Assembly (NCBI RefSeq): GCF_040954645.1
Contig: NC_092808.1
Coordinates: forward strand, 88,390,042 to 88,454,041
Origin: Diabrotica undecimpunctata
Taxonomy: Eukaryota > Arthropoda > Insecta > Coleoptera > Chrysomelidae
Direction: 5' to 3'
DNA: 64,000 nt
Shown: one piece after another, positions 43,501-52,124 of the stretch
Layout: the number at the start of each line of letters is the position of its first letter
How positions within the stretch are numbered: position 1 is the first letter of the stretch
The notes under the pieces: generated by a model
The model's database searches: none
What the model was told of the DNA's origin: nothing
What the model saw: the letters and a program-made list of their open reading frames with translations, nothing else
Position numbers and translations under genes: made by a program

Positions 43501-44454
43501 ATGTCTGATTTACCTAAGGAACGCTTATGCTCTGCTCAAGTTTTTGCTCATGTAGGTTTGGATTTTGGTGGTCCCTTTCTAATAAAGGCCTCTAAACTTC
43601 GTAAAAGTCCCTTGATAAAGTCATACATAGCTCTATTTGTCTGTATGTCCACACGTGCGGTTCATATAGAATTAGTCAGTGGGCTCACAACAGAAGCGTT
43701 TCTTCTTACTCTCAAGCGCTTTATCAGTCGAAGAGGTCACCCTCAGACTATATTCTCTGATAATGCGACAAACTTTCTTGGGGCTAAAAATCAGTTATTC
43801 GAACTCTATAATTTCTTGAAAAATAAGGAACCTAACTCTTCTATTCAGGCATTTTTAGCCTCCTCTCAAATTCGGTGGAAAACAATACCACCTCGATCTC
43901 CTCATCATGGAGGACTCTGGGAGAGCGCTAAACATCATATCTATAGATTGTTGGGCAATCTCAAAATTACATTCGAGGAATTCAGTACCGTGCTTACCCA
44001 AATTGAAGCCGTACTTAATTCTCGGCCCATTTGTGCCCTCTCTAATGATCCCTCCGATTTCACATATCTTACCCCTGGTCACTTCCTGATTGGAAGGTCT
44101 CTCACCTCGCTACCCGACCAGGAGTATACATCTATCCCGGAAAATCGACTTAGCATCTGGCAAAATCTCTCTAAGCTCCAGCAACTTTTTTGGAAAAGGT
44201 GGTCGACTGATTATCTGAATCGACTTCAAAATCGTCCAAAATGGTTTCTCCCATTTAAAAATTTACAACCCAATGACCTTGTGCTAGTTAAAGAAGACAA
44301 TCTCCCTCCTCTCTACTGGTCATTGGCACGAGTGATGGAAGTCTTTCCGGGTAAAGATGGCCGAGTGAGAATTGCATCTGTTAAAACTAAGGATGGGATT
44401 TTCAAACGCACGATAACAAAATTGTGTCACCTTCCTAGTGAAGGATTATGTTAA
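40501..44454 (+). CDS. BEL/Pao Pol polyprotein
   Basis: About 1317 intact residues from ATG 40501. Domains: aspartic protease (CILDSGSQSSFVSKDL, residue about 40); RT (KLRVVFDGSMKSSSG near 340; FTSDIQKMYRQVQIHPD; TYGTKSASFQSTRCL; GCYVDDILYG near 463, the YVDD catalytic pair); RNase H (HSFSDASLKAYAACCY near 640; MWSDSEIVLAWLRSH); integrase zinc region (HLRLHHAGPQNT; CHVCFKFNAK) and D,D35E core (VGLDFGGPF near 1020; IFSDNATNFLG near 1088; GGLWESAKHH near 1140), then a basic C-terminal domain (LVLVKEDNLPPLYWSLARV). No stops or shifts; all catalytic residues visible. Encodes everything for reverse transcription and integration. Confidence 0.95.
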   Translation: MTSLSALSIKQDVLLATALVTIYSKHGVPIHARCILDSGSQSSFVSKDLVQKLNLSPYSKRLQISTISEHSSFSNKMVDLEIFPYKRNGNGFKISCAILDNITCRLPQVSINRSKFNIPSTVTLADPTYSVPGNIDLLLASDIYSELLSDGLIRLGKGLPVLQNTHLGYIMFGSLPPYALHKRIYRSQLSPTQSNVSLFVQSTSEEDKLDNIIRQFFEVEEVTPSVKISSSEDLAEQIFTETTQILPSGRFQVKLPLISETAHKMLGNSYNMASKRFISLENKLLKHENVYSQYKAFIKEYVSLGHAKKVPLSLTNVHLENKYFLPHHSVIKEESLTTKLRVVFDGSMKSSSGYSLNDILLKGKTLQPELFDILLRFRLYTYVFTSDIQKMYRQVQIHPDHTFLQNILWRDSPEQDIECLELQTVTYGTKSASFQSTRCLMELAKTHQNNYPLASDALLTGCYVDDILYGANDTQTLLKAHNEITDLLNKACISLHKWCSNSKMFLENVSTLSTNSAYVISPENASNKVLGLCWNPSTDTFSISVPQLSIKDNYTKREVLSIIAQIFDPQGLINPVTVLAKIIMQKIWISKINWNDSVDSNILNEWLKFITDLAALKDISIPRCLFSCHEISSIEIHSFSDASLKAYAACCYIRVIYKSKNVSCSLIASKSRIAPLKTITLPRLELMGALLASKLTTKVVDIIKDKLPSITSINMWSDSEIVLAWLRSHHSRWNQFVANRVAQIQENSSHSHWRHVKSKDNPADILSREMMPSNILNSTLWFHGPQFLQTFDLNLSEYSPKFNSNKLPEERKVVLHTRSAQFDFFVMLSERFSSFTKYVRTIAYVLRFGNNARSGTQKLSGALEVSELQNSEMKIIKLLQNSSFSSEIADLKGNKIISNKSLLQFAPFLDKNEMLRVGGRLRYSEVTFDQKYPLLLPSKNHVVRLILKREHLRLHHAGPQNTLSQVRLRYWPLNGLREIKRIVHECHVCFKFNAKPLAQIMSDLPKERLCSAQVFAHVGLDFGGPFLIKASKLRKSPLIKSYIALFVCMSTRAVHIELVSGLTTEAFLLTLKRFISRRGHPQTIFSDNATNFLGAKNQLFELYNFLKNKEPNSSIQAFLASSQIRWKTIPPRSPHHGGLWESAKHHIYRLLGNLKITFEEFSTVLTQIEAVLNSRPICALSNDPSDFTYLTPGHFLIGRSLTSLPDQEYTSIPENRLSIWQNLSKLQQLFWKRWSTDYLNRLQNRPKWFLPFKNLQPNDLVLVKEDNLPPLYWSLARVMEVFPGKDGRVRIASVKTKDGIFKRTITKLCHLPSEGLC

Positions 44455-44585
44455 TGTTATTAGGTTTAGTACTTTTACTCATATGTTGTTTGTACACTAT
44501 TATTGATATTGTTTTTTTTTTATGTACTCTTTTCTTTTTTTTGCTTTTTATAATGTTAAAGCTAGTGCTTCAACTGGGGGCAGTA

Positions 44586-45141
44586 TGTTGTAAAAACAAC
44601 CTGTATAGTATTGTAATCGTATATAAGTTGTTTTATCAAATTGTGCGTTCAGGTCGTCAGCTATCGTGTTAACGTGTGTGCGACTGATTTCCTACATCTG
44701 GGACCCGTCCTCCCCTCGATATATAACTTAAGACAGACAGTGCCAATTTGCCTCTCGGCAAGAAAAGGCCGTGTGTGTGTGATCTCGAAAATGTGCATGG
44801 TGCGTAAGCGATAAATGCGCTTGTAAACCCGGTGTTTTGTGTTAAAACGTATATAGTTGGTCTCTCTCAATTTTATCATTTCATGTATATCTGTTACTGC
44901 CTCCCCGCACTCACTGTAAAGCTAATATTTGTATAACTCTTTATGTAACTGTCAGAATTGCGATAATTGTCAATGTTTGAACCAGCCCTTAAGTCTATTG
45001 TGTAAATAAATCGAAGGAAAATACATTTTAATTGTTTTATTGCTTCAGTGGTCCTTGATAAATATTTTGAAGCAATTAGGTGTTCAAATACGCCTCTCTT
45101 AAATGTGGATAGTTTGGCAACAAAGTTTACCCTTTCCATCA
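44586..45141 (+). repeat. 3' LTR of the BEL/Pao element
   Basis: 556 bp, otherwise nearly identical to the 5' LTR. Short minus-strand frames seen in both LTRs are shared by descent and are not genes. Confidence 0.9.
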
Positions 45142-45146
45142 GTCCT

Positions 45147-46242
45147 TTTACAGTGTTTTCACATTTCCGATAATGAAAATATTCCACTAAATAACAGACT
45201 ATACAAAATCTCACCTCTTATAACAATGTTGAATAGTAAATTTCAGAAAATTTGTACGCCTAACAACTCTCTGTGTATTGATGAGACAATGGTGCCTTTT
45301 CGTGGAAGGTTAAGTTTTCTTCAATATATACCTGGAAAAAGGCATAAATATGAGATCAAGCTGTTTAAACTTTGTGTATCTGAAGGTTATACATATGCGG
45401 TGAAACTTTAAGGAGGAAAAGAAATACCATCAGAGAAATCCTTAGCTTCTAGGGTAGTTATGAAACTCATGCAACCTCTTTTAGGTACCGGAAGAACATT
45501 ATTCACGGATAATTTCTATACAAGCGTTGAACTAGCACACGAGTTAAACAGACAAAGCACACATTTAGTTGGTACATTACGCGCCAACAGAAAACACAAT
45601 CCAAAAGCTGTCGTAAATGTCAAGCTCAAACGAGGAGAAATTAAATCTTTACAGAGCAACACAAAAGTTATCGTCAGCAAGTGGAAAGATAAGAGAGACA
45701 TTCTCTTTCTAACTACTAAGAATTCTCCTTCAATGATTAAAGTAGAGACTAAACGGGGACCTGTTACTAAGCCATCGACTGTTGTCGAATACAATGCAGC
45801 AAAAGCCTTTATTGATGTTTCGGACCAAAAAGCAGCATACAGTTCTCCCATTCGTAGAAGTATCAAGTGGTACCGGAAAGTCGCTATCGAACTTTTGACT
45901 AATACGGCAGTTGTCAATGCGCATGTGCTTTACAAATATGTTACGGGTAAAACAATATCTATTACTTCTTTCCGAGAAAAAATAGTTTTGTCATTGCTAC
46001 ACACTAGGGGTGCTCCCGAACCACAACAAGAACAATCCGTCCAACACTGCATTATAGAAAAAGAGAATAGAGGAAGATGCACACTTTGTTATAAATATTT
46101 TTTAGAACGTGATGGAAGGCAATCCGCAATGAAATATGCTAAAAAAGTACATACATATTGTCCAGGCTGCCCCTCAACTACTTTTATGTGCATTAAGTGT
46201 TTTTATGATACCCATGCAAGTACTGTTAAGAAGTTAATGTAA
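45147..46242 (+). pseudogene. piggyBac transposase, C-terminal half
   Basis: CFHISDNENIPLNNRL; SLCIDETMVPFRGRLSFLQY (first catalytic Asp); TLFTDNFYTSVELAHEL (second); FIDVSDQKAAYSS and RRSIKWYRKVAIELL (third); then the C-terminal Cys-rich zinc domain (CTLCYKYFLERDG; YCPGCPSTTFMCIKCFYDTH). One TAA at 45409 (position usually Tyr) in an otherwise open frame. The piece covers about two thirds of a normal transposase of roughly 600 residues. Confidence 0.9.
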
Positions 46243-46529
46243 TACAATATCATAATATGTATATTTGTTGCAATATATTTTGTTCATGCATTACAAACTG
46301 TGTGGGACAACCTGGTGCTCATGGTCTTGAGTAAAACCAAGAACAAAAAATTTTATCCCCAGACTGTGTGTACCAAAAATGACCACACTGTTTTTTCCTT
46401 GTTTTAATTGTCAGAACGTCAAATTATCATGCACACACAAAAACTAATATAACTTTGATGTCAGAAGTAAAAAAAAAATCCTTTGGTCCGAGACGAAAGG
46501 TGCGCGTTTATGCTTTGGGGCTTAACGTG

Positions 46530-47893
46530 TTAATAACCTCCTGACACTATGCTATTTTCCAGTACAATGGAAGTATGCACAAATTATAACGATACCTAAA
46601 CCTGGTAAACCTATAACTGAAGCCAGTTTGTACAGACCTATAAGTCTCCTTCCGACTTTATCAAAAGTCTTCAAAAGGTTAATCCTTAACAGAATAGAAA
46701 CAATAATACCTATAGGAAACCTTATCCCAGATCATCAGTTTGGTTTTCAGTCAAATCACTCAACCATACAACAGTGCCATAGATTAGTCAACAAAATAAA
46801 AGAGAGCCTAGAAGGAAAACAAATCTGTCTATCAGCATTCCTCGATATACAGCAAGCATTTGATAGAGTGTGGCACGAGGGTCTCCTCTTTAAAATAAAA
46901 GCTCAGCTAACTGACCAAATCTACCTCCTCCTTAAATCATACTTGTCTGACAGATACTTCCAAGTTAAATACGAAGGTGCTCTATCCAACTACCACCAAA
47001 TAAAATCCGGAGTACCTCAAGGCAGTGTATTTGGCCCATTCCTTTACCAAATCTTCATTGCTGATATTCCTATTAGCGAAAATACACTAATGGCAACATT
47101 TGCGGATGACACTGGTATACTAGCATCAGACATCAACGAAATACTAGCATTTAACAAATTGTAAAATCATCTCAATGAACTAGAAGACTGGCTTAAATGC
47201 TGGAAAATAAATGTCAACACAAACAAGTCTTGTCAAGTAAATTTCACAAATCGAAGAATTAGATGTCCACAACTACACCTAAATAATTCACCTACACCAA
47301 TAAAAACAGAAGTAAAGTACCTGGGCCTTCATCTAGACGAAAAACTTACTTGGAAATCACATATTGCAGCCAAACGACGACACCTCGACCTAAAAGTTAA
47401 AAATATGAGCTGGCTAATAATCAACAGAAGATCACAACTTTCATTAGAAAACAAACTGACCATCTATAAAACAATACTCAAACCAGTGTGGACATACGGA
47501 ATTGAGCTGTGGGGCTGTAGCAAACTATCCAACACCAAAATACTACAGACATTCAAGTCAAAAACTATTCATATGTTAGCTAAAGCCCCATGGTATGTGT
47601 CAAACCAAACCCTTCATGCAGACCTCAACATCCCCTTCATCAATGATGTGATTGCTCCATGAAGATACATGAATTGCAGTGCGGACCATCCAAAAGCATC
47701 TCATAGACGAATTATTCAACCCCCCACTGGTTGACAGACATCTAAATAAAGACTTTGGCCAGAAGATCTAGCTGCTAGGTAGATCTTCTGGCCAAAGCTG
47801 TCAATGGACCACACCTACCACAAGCCAAGAACATACATCATATTTACTTATTACTGTATTGAAGTAGATTGTAAATTAGCAATAAATAAATAA
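46530..47893 (+). pseudogene. Jockey ORF2 C-terminal half and 3' tail
   Basis: It resumes after the piggyBac with LTLCYFPVQWKYAQIITIPK, YRPISLLPTLSKVFKRLIL, HQFGFQSNHSTIQQCHRLV, FLDIQQAFDRVWHEGLLF, SGVPQGSVFGPFLYQIF and ATFADDTGILAS (catalytic Asp pair). Then KYLGLHLDEKLTWKSHI, KPVWTYGIELWGCSKLSN and ANIP-like LNIPFINDVI. A stop at 47162 and a frameshift near 47660. No RNase H, as expected for Jockey. The 3' end is an (AATA)n tail at 47880-47893, followed by the target duplication. Confidence 0.9.
47753..47797. repeat. 18-bp hairpin in the Jockey 3' end
   Basis: CTTTGGCCAGAAGATCT at 47753 and its exact complement ending at 47797, with a 9-base loop. Looks like a local inverted duplication. 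Confidence 0.8.
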
Positions 47894-47905
47894 ATGTTCA
47901 AATCC
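47894..47905. repeat. Target-site duplication of the Jockey element, right copy
   Basis: ATGTTCAAATCC, matching 23329-23340. Confidence 0.9.
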
Positions 47906-49198
47906 AGTGTCGATTAACCAGCTTCTTCTTAATTTTAGGAGATTGAGAGCATCAGCAAACATGTAGATATTTGCTTTTGTTACTGGATGTGTAAAATGTG
48001 TGATGTCAACTGAAATATTAAATTTTTTTCAAAGTCCTTTATTGTCTCCCCCAATCAGACACGCATGAAACTACACTATATTTTACATTGTGCAACTTAG
48101 TAATTGTTGTAACAAAATATTGTCAGTCATACTTGTATCAAAGCCAATGTAGACTGGTTGCTTCCATTTATCAAAAAGTCCTCTGGCCACCTTTTTGGTC
48201 ATATCCACTGGGCACAGACTTTCATTTCAGCTTATAACAAGACAGTTACTCTTTGTAATTCAGTTTTTCATTTTCCAGCAAGTATATCTTATAGGAGACC
48301 AGATCTAAGATTATTGTGTGCAGTCCATTTTTGTAAAGTTGATATTCCAGGTAATGGGTATTTAAGAGCATTTCTTAGATAAAGATATTTTACTAAAATA
48401 TCGTATTGTGAAATCTTTTCAAATTTCCTCTGTAGTCAAAATGCTCCCTTTTTCTGCTTCACAATAATTTAAATTTCGTTTTCACTAAACATGTGACCAA
48501 AGTGTTTCAAAATATTTTTCTCACTATAAATGTCTTTTTCTTTGTTATTTTATTTAATTCTACAATCGTCGTTCTGGTAGTACACAAATCTTGTTCATTT
48601 TTTTCTAATTTCTCTTTTAGTTTTTTGTTTTCTTCAAGCAATTCCTCATATTTTCGTTTTAAAATATCTTCATCTGATTCTTTACTTGTACCTGATTCAT
48701 CAGACAAATCAATCGTTATAAGATTAGTTTTTTTTCTTTTATGTGAATGCACCTCTAATAAGTCTTCGATTATAGCTGTTTGGGTTTTCATTGTTACTCT
48801 TTTATCTCTTCTTGCTGTAGGTTCACATTCTGTTTGTTTTGAAACATCTGGAGATTTTAAGTTTTTACTTGGAATTGCTACAAAATAGTGATGATAATAA
48901 ACAGAATTATATTAAGTCAACAACACTTACCTCCATCCTTTAATTTCAACTTAGGCCTAGTTCCCATTATTCGAGCATACATGTCATCCACAAAATCATC
49001 CTTCTTGAAATGATTACTACATACTCTAGCAGTTTTTATATTTATTGTATCTTTTCTGCAACAGCGCATAATCCATATTTTCTCTAAATTTGTATTTTTG
49101 GGAAACGTGAAAAATGCTATTTGTTGAACAGAATCAGACTTCTTATTTTTATAAAAATTATTTTTACAATTGGCCACACTACAACCTGTGCCTGGCAT
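47906..49198 (-). pseudogene. P-element (THAP9-like) transposase, N-terminal half
   Basis: Minus strand from the ATG at 49198: a THAP zinc-finger domain (MPGTGCSVANCKNNFYKN; FFTFPKN; VCSNHFKKDDFV; the C2CH ligands and the final proline region PKLKLKDG) ending at a GTAAGT splice donor near 48928. A second exon (48507-48888) has a Lys-rich linker and a leucine-type coiled coil (YEELLEENKKLKEKLEKNEQ). Then, with shifts, LRNALKYPLPGISTLQKW, GGDNKGL, NISVDITHFTHPVTKANIY and FADALNLLKL..WLIDTGF, in P-superfamily order. It ends at the Jockey target duplication and continues at 23328. No functional copy remains. Confidence 0.85.
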
Positions 49199-49199
49199 T

Positions 49200-50959
49200 C
49201 TAAAATTTCATCAACATTATTATTAGGTTAATACACAATGAAATGTTAAAGTTTTAACCTACCTTACAGAAAGATATTCTTATGTAAGCTTCTACAATAG
49301 GCACGACGTACAGCTATAATAAACAACTTTTCGTCAATTATTCAAAATAAGTTTTTACAGGAGAGAACTCTAAAATTTGGACATTTCAAATACAAAAATA
49401 TAAAGTAAAGTAAATGGTTGAGTTCTTCTTCTTCTTCTCTTGGGATGTTGGTTTCGCTGCGAGGCGATTTACCAGCTCGTTTTGGGTGTGTGTGACCTTG
49501 TAGTAGCCCAGGGAAATAAGCATTTTTTCAAGACACTCGTCCGGCCAGGCAAACGACAGTTGTTTTGAGTAGTATGGGTCCTCTGTAACAAAAACCTATA
49601 TGTTTCCTGCAGTCGATTTTTTGGACTTAATTAGTTATTAACAAATTAAGGTCAAAAAACGGAAAATTTTTGCTTTTTTCGTCCATCAGCAAAAAGTGAA
49701 GCATTTTAGACAAATTTTAGAAGAGAAGAAACTTATAAGTCATATAAAAACCTTTAAAATGGCATTTTCTAAACGTTTCTATCCTTATTTGTTGCTGGGA
49801 AAGTTGCAAAATAAGTCAAAAATTTCGGTTTTTTATAAATGTTAATAACTTTTTTGAAAATAAACTTATAACATTTAAATTTCATGGAATGCTGTGCCTT
49901 GTAGTGCTTAAAATATGGTTAAAATTTTAAAGTGATCAGTCAAATAGTTTAAAAGTTATTTTATTTGTTTATCCCAAATTAATTTTTCTTGCAACAATAT
50001 AAGTCAGAAAATTATATAGTTTTAGTAATTGTAAGGGTAGTTTCTGGAACAAGAAGACTTGTTCTATTATTAACATTAAAAAAAATTAAGAAAATTAATT
50101 TTAAATATTGCCAAATAATTTTGCAAAAACATGTCGCTTTTTTGCTTATAAACAATTAGAATAACTTTTTAACCATTACCTGCAAGAATATTATTTTTTT
50201 ATATTTAAGAAGCCTGAATTTTTTCACAAATTTAAAAGAAAAAAAATTTGTCCTAAAATAATTTGGGACAAAGTTAGCCTCTTTTTTTATTTTATTCATA
50301 GCAGCTTTGTTTATAATAATTAATAAATCTAATTAGCGTTATTTAAAAGAAAATACTTTATAGTTTTAACGTACCAGATTCTAAAAAGATTGCCCTTCAA
50401 CGAAATCGTCCACAACGCTTCAAAATGTGGTCCTTAAAATCGGCTGGCTTCGAAACTCACGGAAGCTGAAGGGAGGGGGAAGGAGCTGTTAGCTGTATCG
50501 CTGGTTCTTATTTATGTGTTTCAACGTTCCTTTTTTAATTTGTATGTACTGTTTGCGTACATTACGAATATGCATTATTTCAATAAATTGTTAAATAAAC
50601 TATCTAATTTGCTTCAATTTTTTTTTTTCAATTTTTATTATAATATTTGAGATAATTTTTATTTAAAAACATAAATATTTATAATTAATTTATACCTCTT
50701 TAATAAAATTGTAAATAATTTATTTATAATAGATTTTATTAAAACAAAAAATTGTCCTATTCAATTGTTTCTAAAAATAGTATTGCTTTGGAAATATTAA
50801 TTAAAATAATTTTTCTAATGTCTATTCTTTATTATTTTATTATTATTCTTTTTAAGTTAGAATTAATTTTATGTTATCGAATGAACTATCCTACAATAAA
50901 GTCGTCCCAAGAATGCAACTCAGTAATATAATTTTAAAGTCATCTACTTTAAAATATAT

Positions 50960-50960
<1 letters not shown>
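49200..50960. other. Unassigned AT-rich interspersed sequence
   Basis: 49200-49430 is probably the 5' flank of the P element. About 49430-50870 has no coding potential: a TTC-rich patch (49428-49440), poly-A and poly-T blocks, and a more GC-rich block at 50400-50520. It resembles noncoding dispersed repeats but I cannot name it. Confidence 0.35.
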
Positions 50961-51004
<44 letters not shown>

Positions 51005-51020
51005 TATATATATATATATT

Positions 51021-51080
<60 letters not shown>
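50961..51080. repeat. (TA)n array, interrupted
   Basis: TA runs with two short breaks (GGTATA near 51003, TTTACATA near 51020). First of four TA arrays within 4.3 kb. Confidence 0.95.
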
Positions 51081-51086
<6 letters not shown>

Positions 51087-51382
51087 CAATGGTATTCCGG
51101 GTTTGACTCCGCGTTAAATGTTGTTGGTTTTGATAAAAACCATTTTGACGACGTTTCGGCAAGATCTCACTTGCCATTTTCAAGTCTCTCTGGATGGTCT
51201 GCTTCTTGTCGATGTTCGAGTGGAAGTGAACTTCCACTTCCACTCGAACATCGACAAGAAGCAGACCATCCAGAGAGACTTGAAAATGGCAAGTGAGATC
51301 TTGCCGAAACGTCGTCAAAATGGTTTTTATCAAAACCAACAACATTTAAAGCGGAGTCAAACCCGGAATACCATTGATATAA
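51081..51382. repeat. Near-perfect palindrome, 148-bp arms
   Basis: Arms 51081-51228 and 51235-51382 are reverse complements with one mismatch (51113) and a 6-base spacer (AACTTC). Each arm holds a small hairpin GGCAAG/CTTGCC followed by GAAACGTCG. (TA)n arrays lie on both sides. Not a typical MITE because the arms meet at the centre; it looks like a head-to-head pair of the same short repeat. Confidence 0.9.
51288..51315 (+). ncRNA. Hairpin-GAAAC motif in the palindrome
   Basis: GGCAAG, loop TGAGAT, CTTGCC, then GAAACGTCG. The upstream box reads TTGAAAAT, a decayed relative of CUGANGA. It is mirrored in the other arm. Confidence 0.35.
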
Positions 51383-51411
51383 CATACAGCTCCCGCGGAA
51401 ATATCAAAACT

Positions 51412-51417
<6 letters not shown>

Positions 51418-51494
<77 letters not shown>
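51418..51494. repeat. (TA)n array
   Basis: An uninterrupted TA run between the palindrome and the Penelope-like element. Confidence 0.95.
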
Positions 51495-51496
<2 letters not shown>

Positions 51497-51620
51497 TTAA
51501 GGAATATGACCGTTTAATTTAATATAAAAAATGTGCACTCGTAAGTGAAAGGGATATTTTCGGTCAATTTGGAGATTAAAAAAGAAAAGAGTTGTGCTAC
51601 TTTATCTTTTTATTGAATAC

Positions 51621-51651
51621 GTTTCGCCCACTGTTCAATGGGCATCGTCAG
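51621..51651 (-). ncRNA. Hammerhead-like motif of the Penelope-like element
   Basis: On the minus strand: CTGACGA, T, stem GCCCA, loop TTGAACAG-like, TGGGC, then GAAAC. This matches the hammerhead core (CUGANGA, stem II, GAAA) apart from one extra base before stem II. Penelope-like elements are known to carry hammerhead motifs in their terminal repeats. Whether this one can cleave is unknown. Confidence 0.5.
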
Positions 51652-52124
51652 TTCATCTAAAAGAATGGTATTAGCGATACATCTAATATAAAAAACAATA
51701 AGTAAACGATCTTACCTTTAAAAGATCTGTAGCATTAAGATATTAGTATGGTGAAGACACATCAAAAATTAATTTACTAAATAAAACAGCAAAAAACACA
51801 GAATGCCGGAAGATTCCCAATTTAAGTAATTTTATATTAATTAGTTTTATAATTTAACTTTTAAAAACATTGATGGATTCTAAAATCTATCAAAAAAAAT
51901 TTAATTGTCAATTTTGGAATGTTATATTAACAACGGCAAGGCTAGGGATCTTGACTGTCATGATCATATCATGCAAAATAAAGTATTTGAAAGTTCGAAT
52001 GTCAGAACTGACAATCAGATGGTGAGATTGAAGGAAAAGTTTTTTAGATGCCAACATAAATGTTATGATATAATAAAAGAAGTTGAAGAAGAAACCAATA
52101 ATTTAAAAGTAGAATACGAAAGAA

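Larger units (their letters stand above)
38103..45141 (+). mobile_element. BEL/Pao LTR retrotransposon, nearly intact, 7039 bp
   Basis: Flanked by GTCCT (38098-38102 and 45142-45146). LTRs of 565 and 556 bp begin TGTTGTAAAA and end TCA; they differ by one 9-bp repeat unit in the 5' LTR (CCTCGATTG duplicated) and a C/A near the end. A polypurine tract (ACTGGGGGCA) precedes the 3' LTR; a candidate primer-binding site TGGTCTCTTCGAACC follows the 5' LTR. Gag, zinc-knuckle and Pol frames follow in order. The element is young and possibly still functional. Confidence 0.9.
36948..46529 (+). mobile_element. piggyBac transposon, split by a BEL/Pao element
   Basis: TTAA at 36944-36947 and 46530-46533 flank inverted ends reading inward CACGTTAA(A/G)CCCCA. 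Removing the block and one TTAA restores the Jockey ORF2 frame exactly. Subterminal hairpin TGCACCACACTGGTGCA near 36963. The transposase has two halves around the BEL insertion. Confidence 0.9.
23341..47893 (+). mobile_element. Jockey-clade LINE, full-length but split by four insertions
   Basis: Flanked by a perfect 12-bp duplication. Its own pieces are: 5' UTR and start of ORF1 (23341-23646), ORF1 (26775-27872 and 30677-30917), end of ORF1 and first half of ORF2 (35482-36947), second half of ORF2 and tail (46530-47893). It ends with an (AATA)n tail. Each foreign block is bounded by its own target duplication, and the frame resumes after removal (with a one-base shift at the first). The scattered stops show it is an old copy. 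Confidence 0.85.

Noticed and set aside
48917..49198. Host THAP-domain transcription factor
   Set aside because: Downstream segments match P-element transposase order and are broken; it is the transposon N-terminus.
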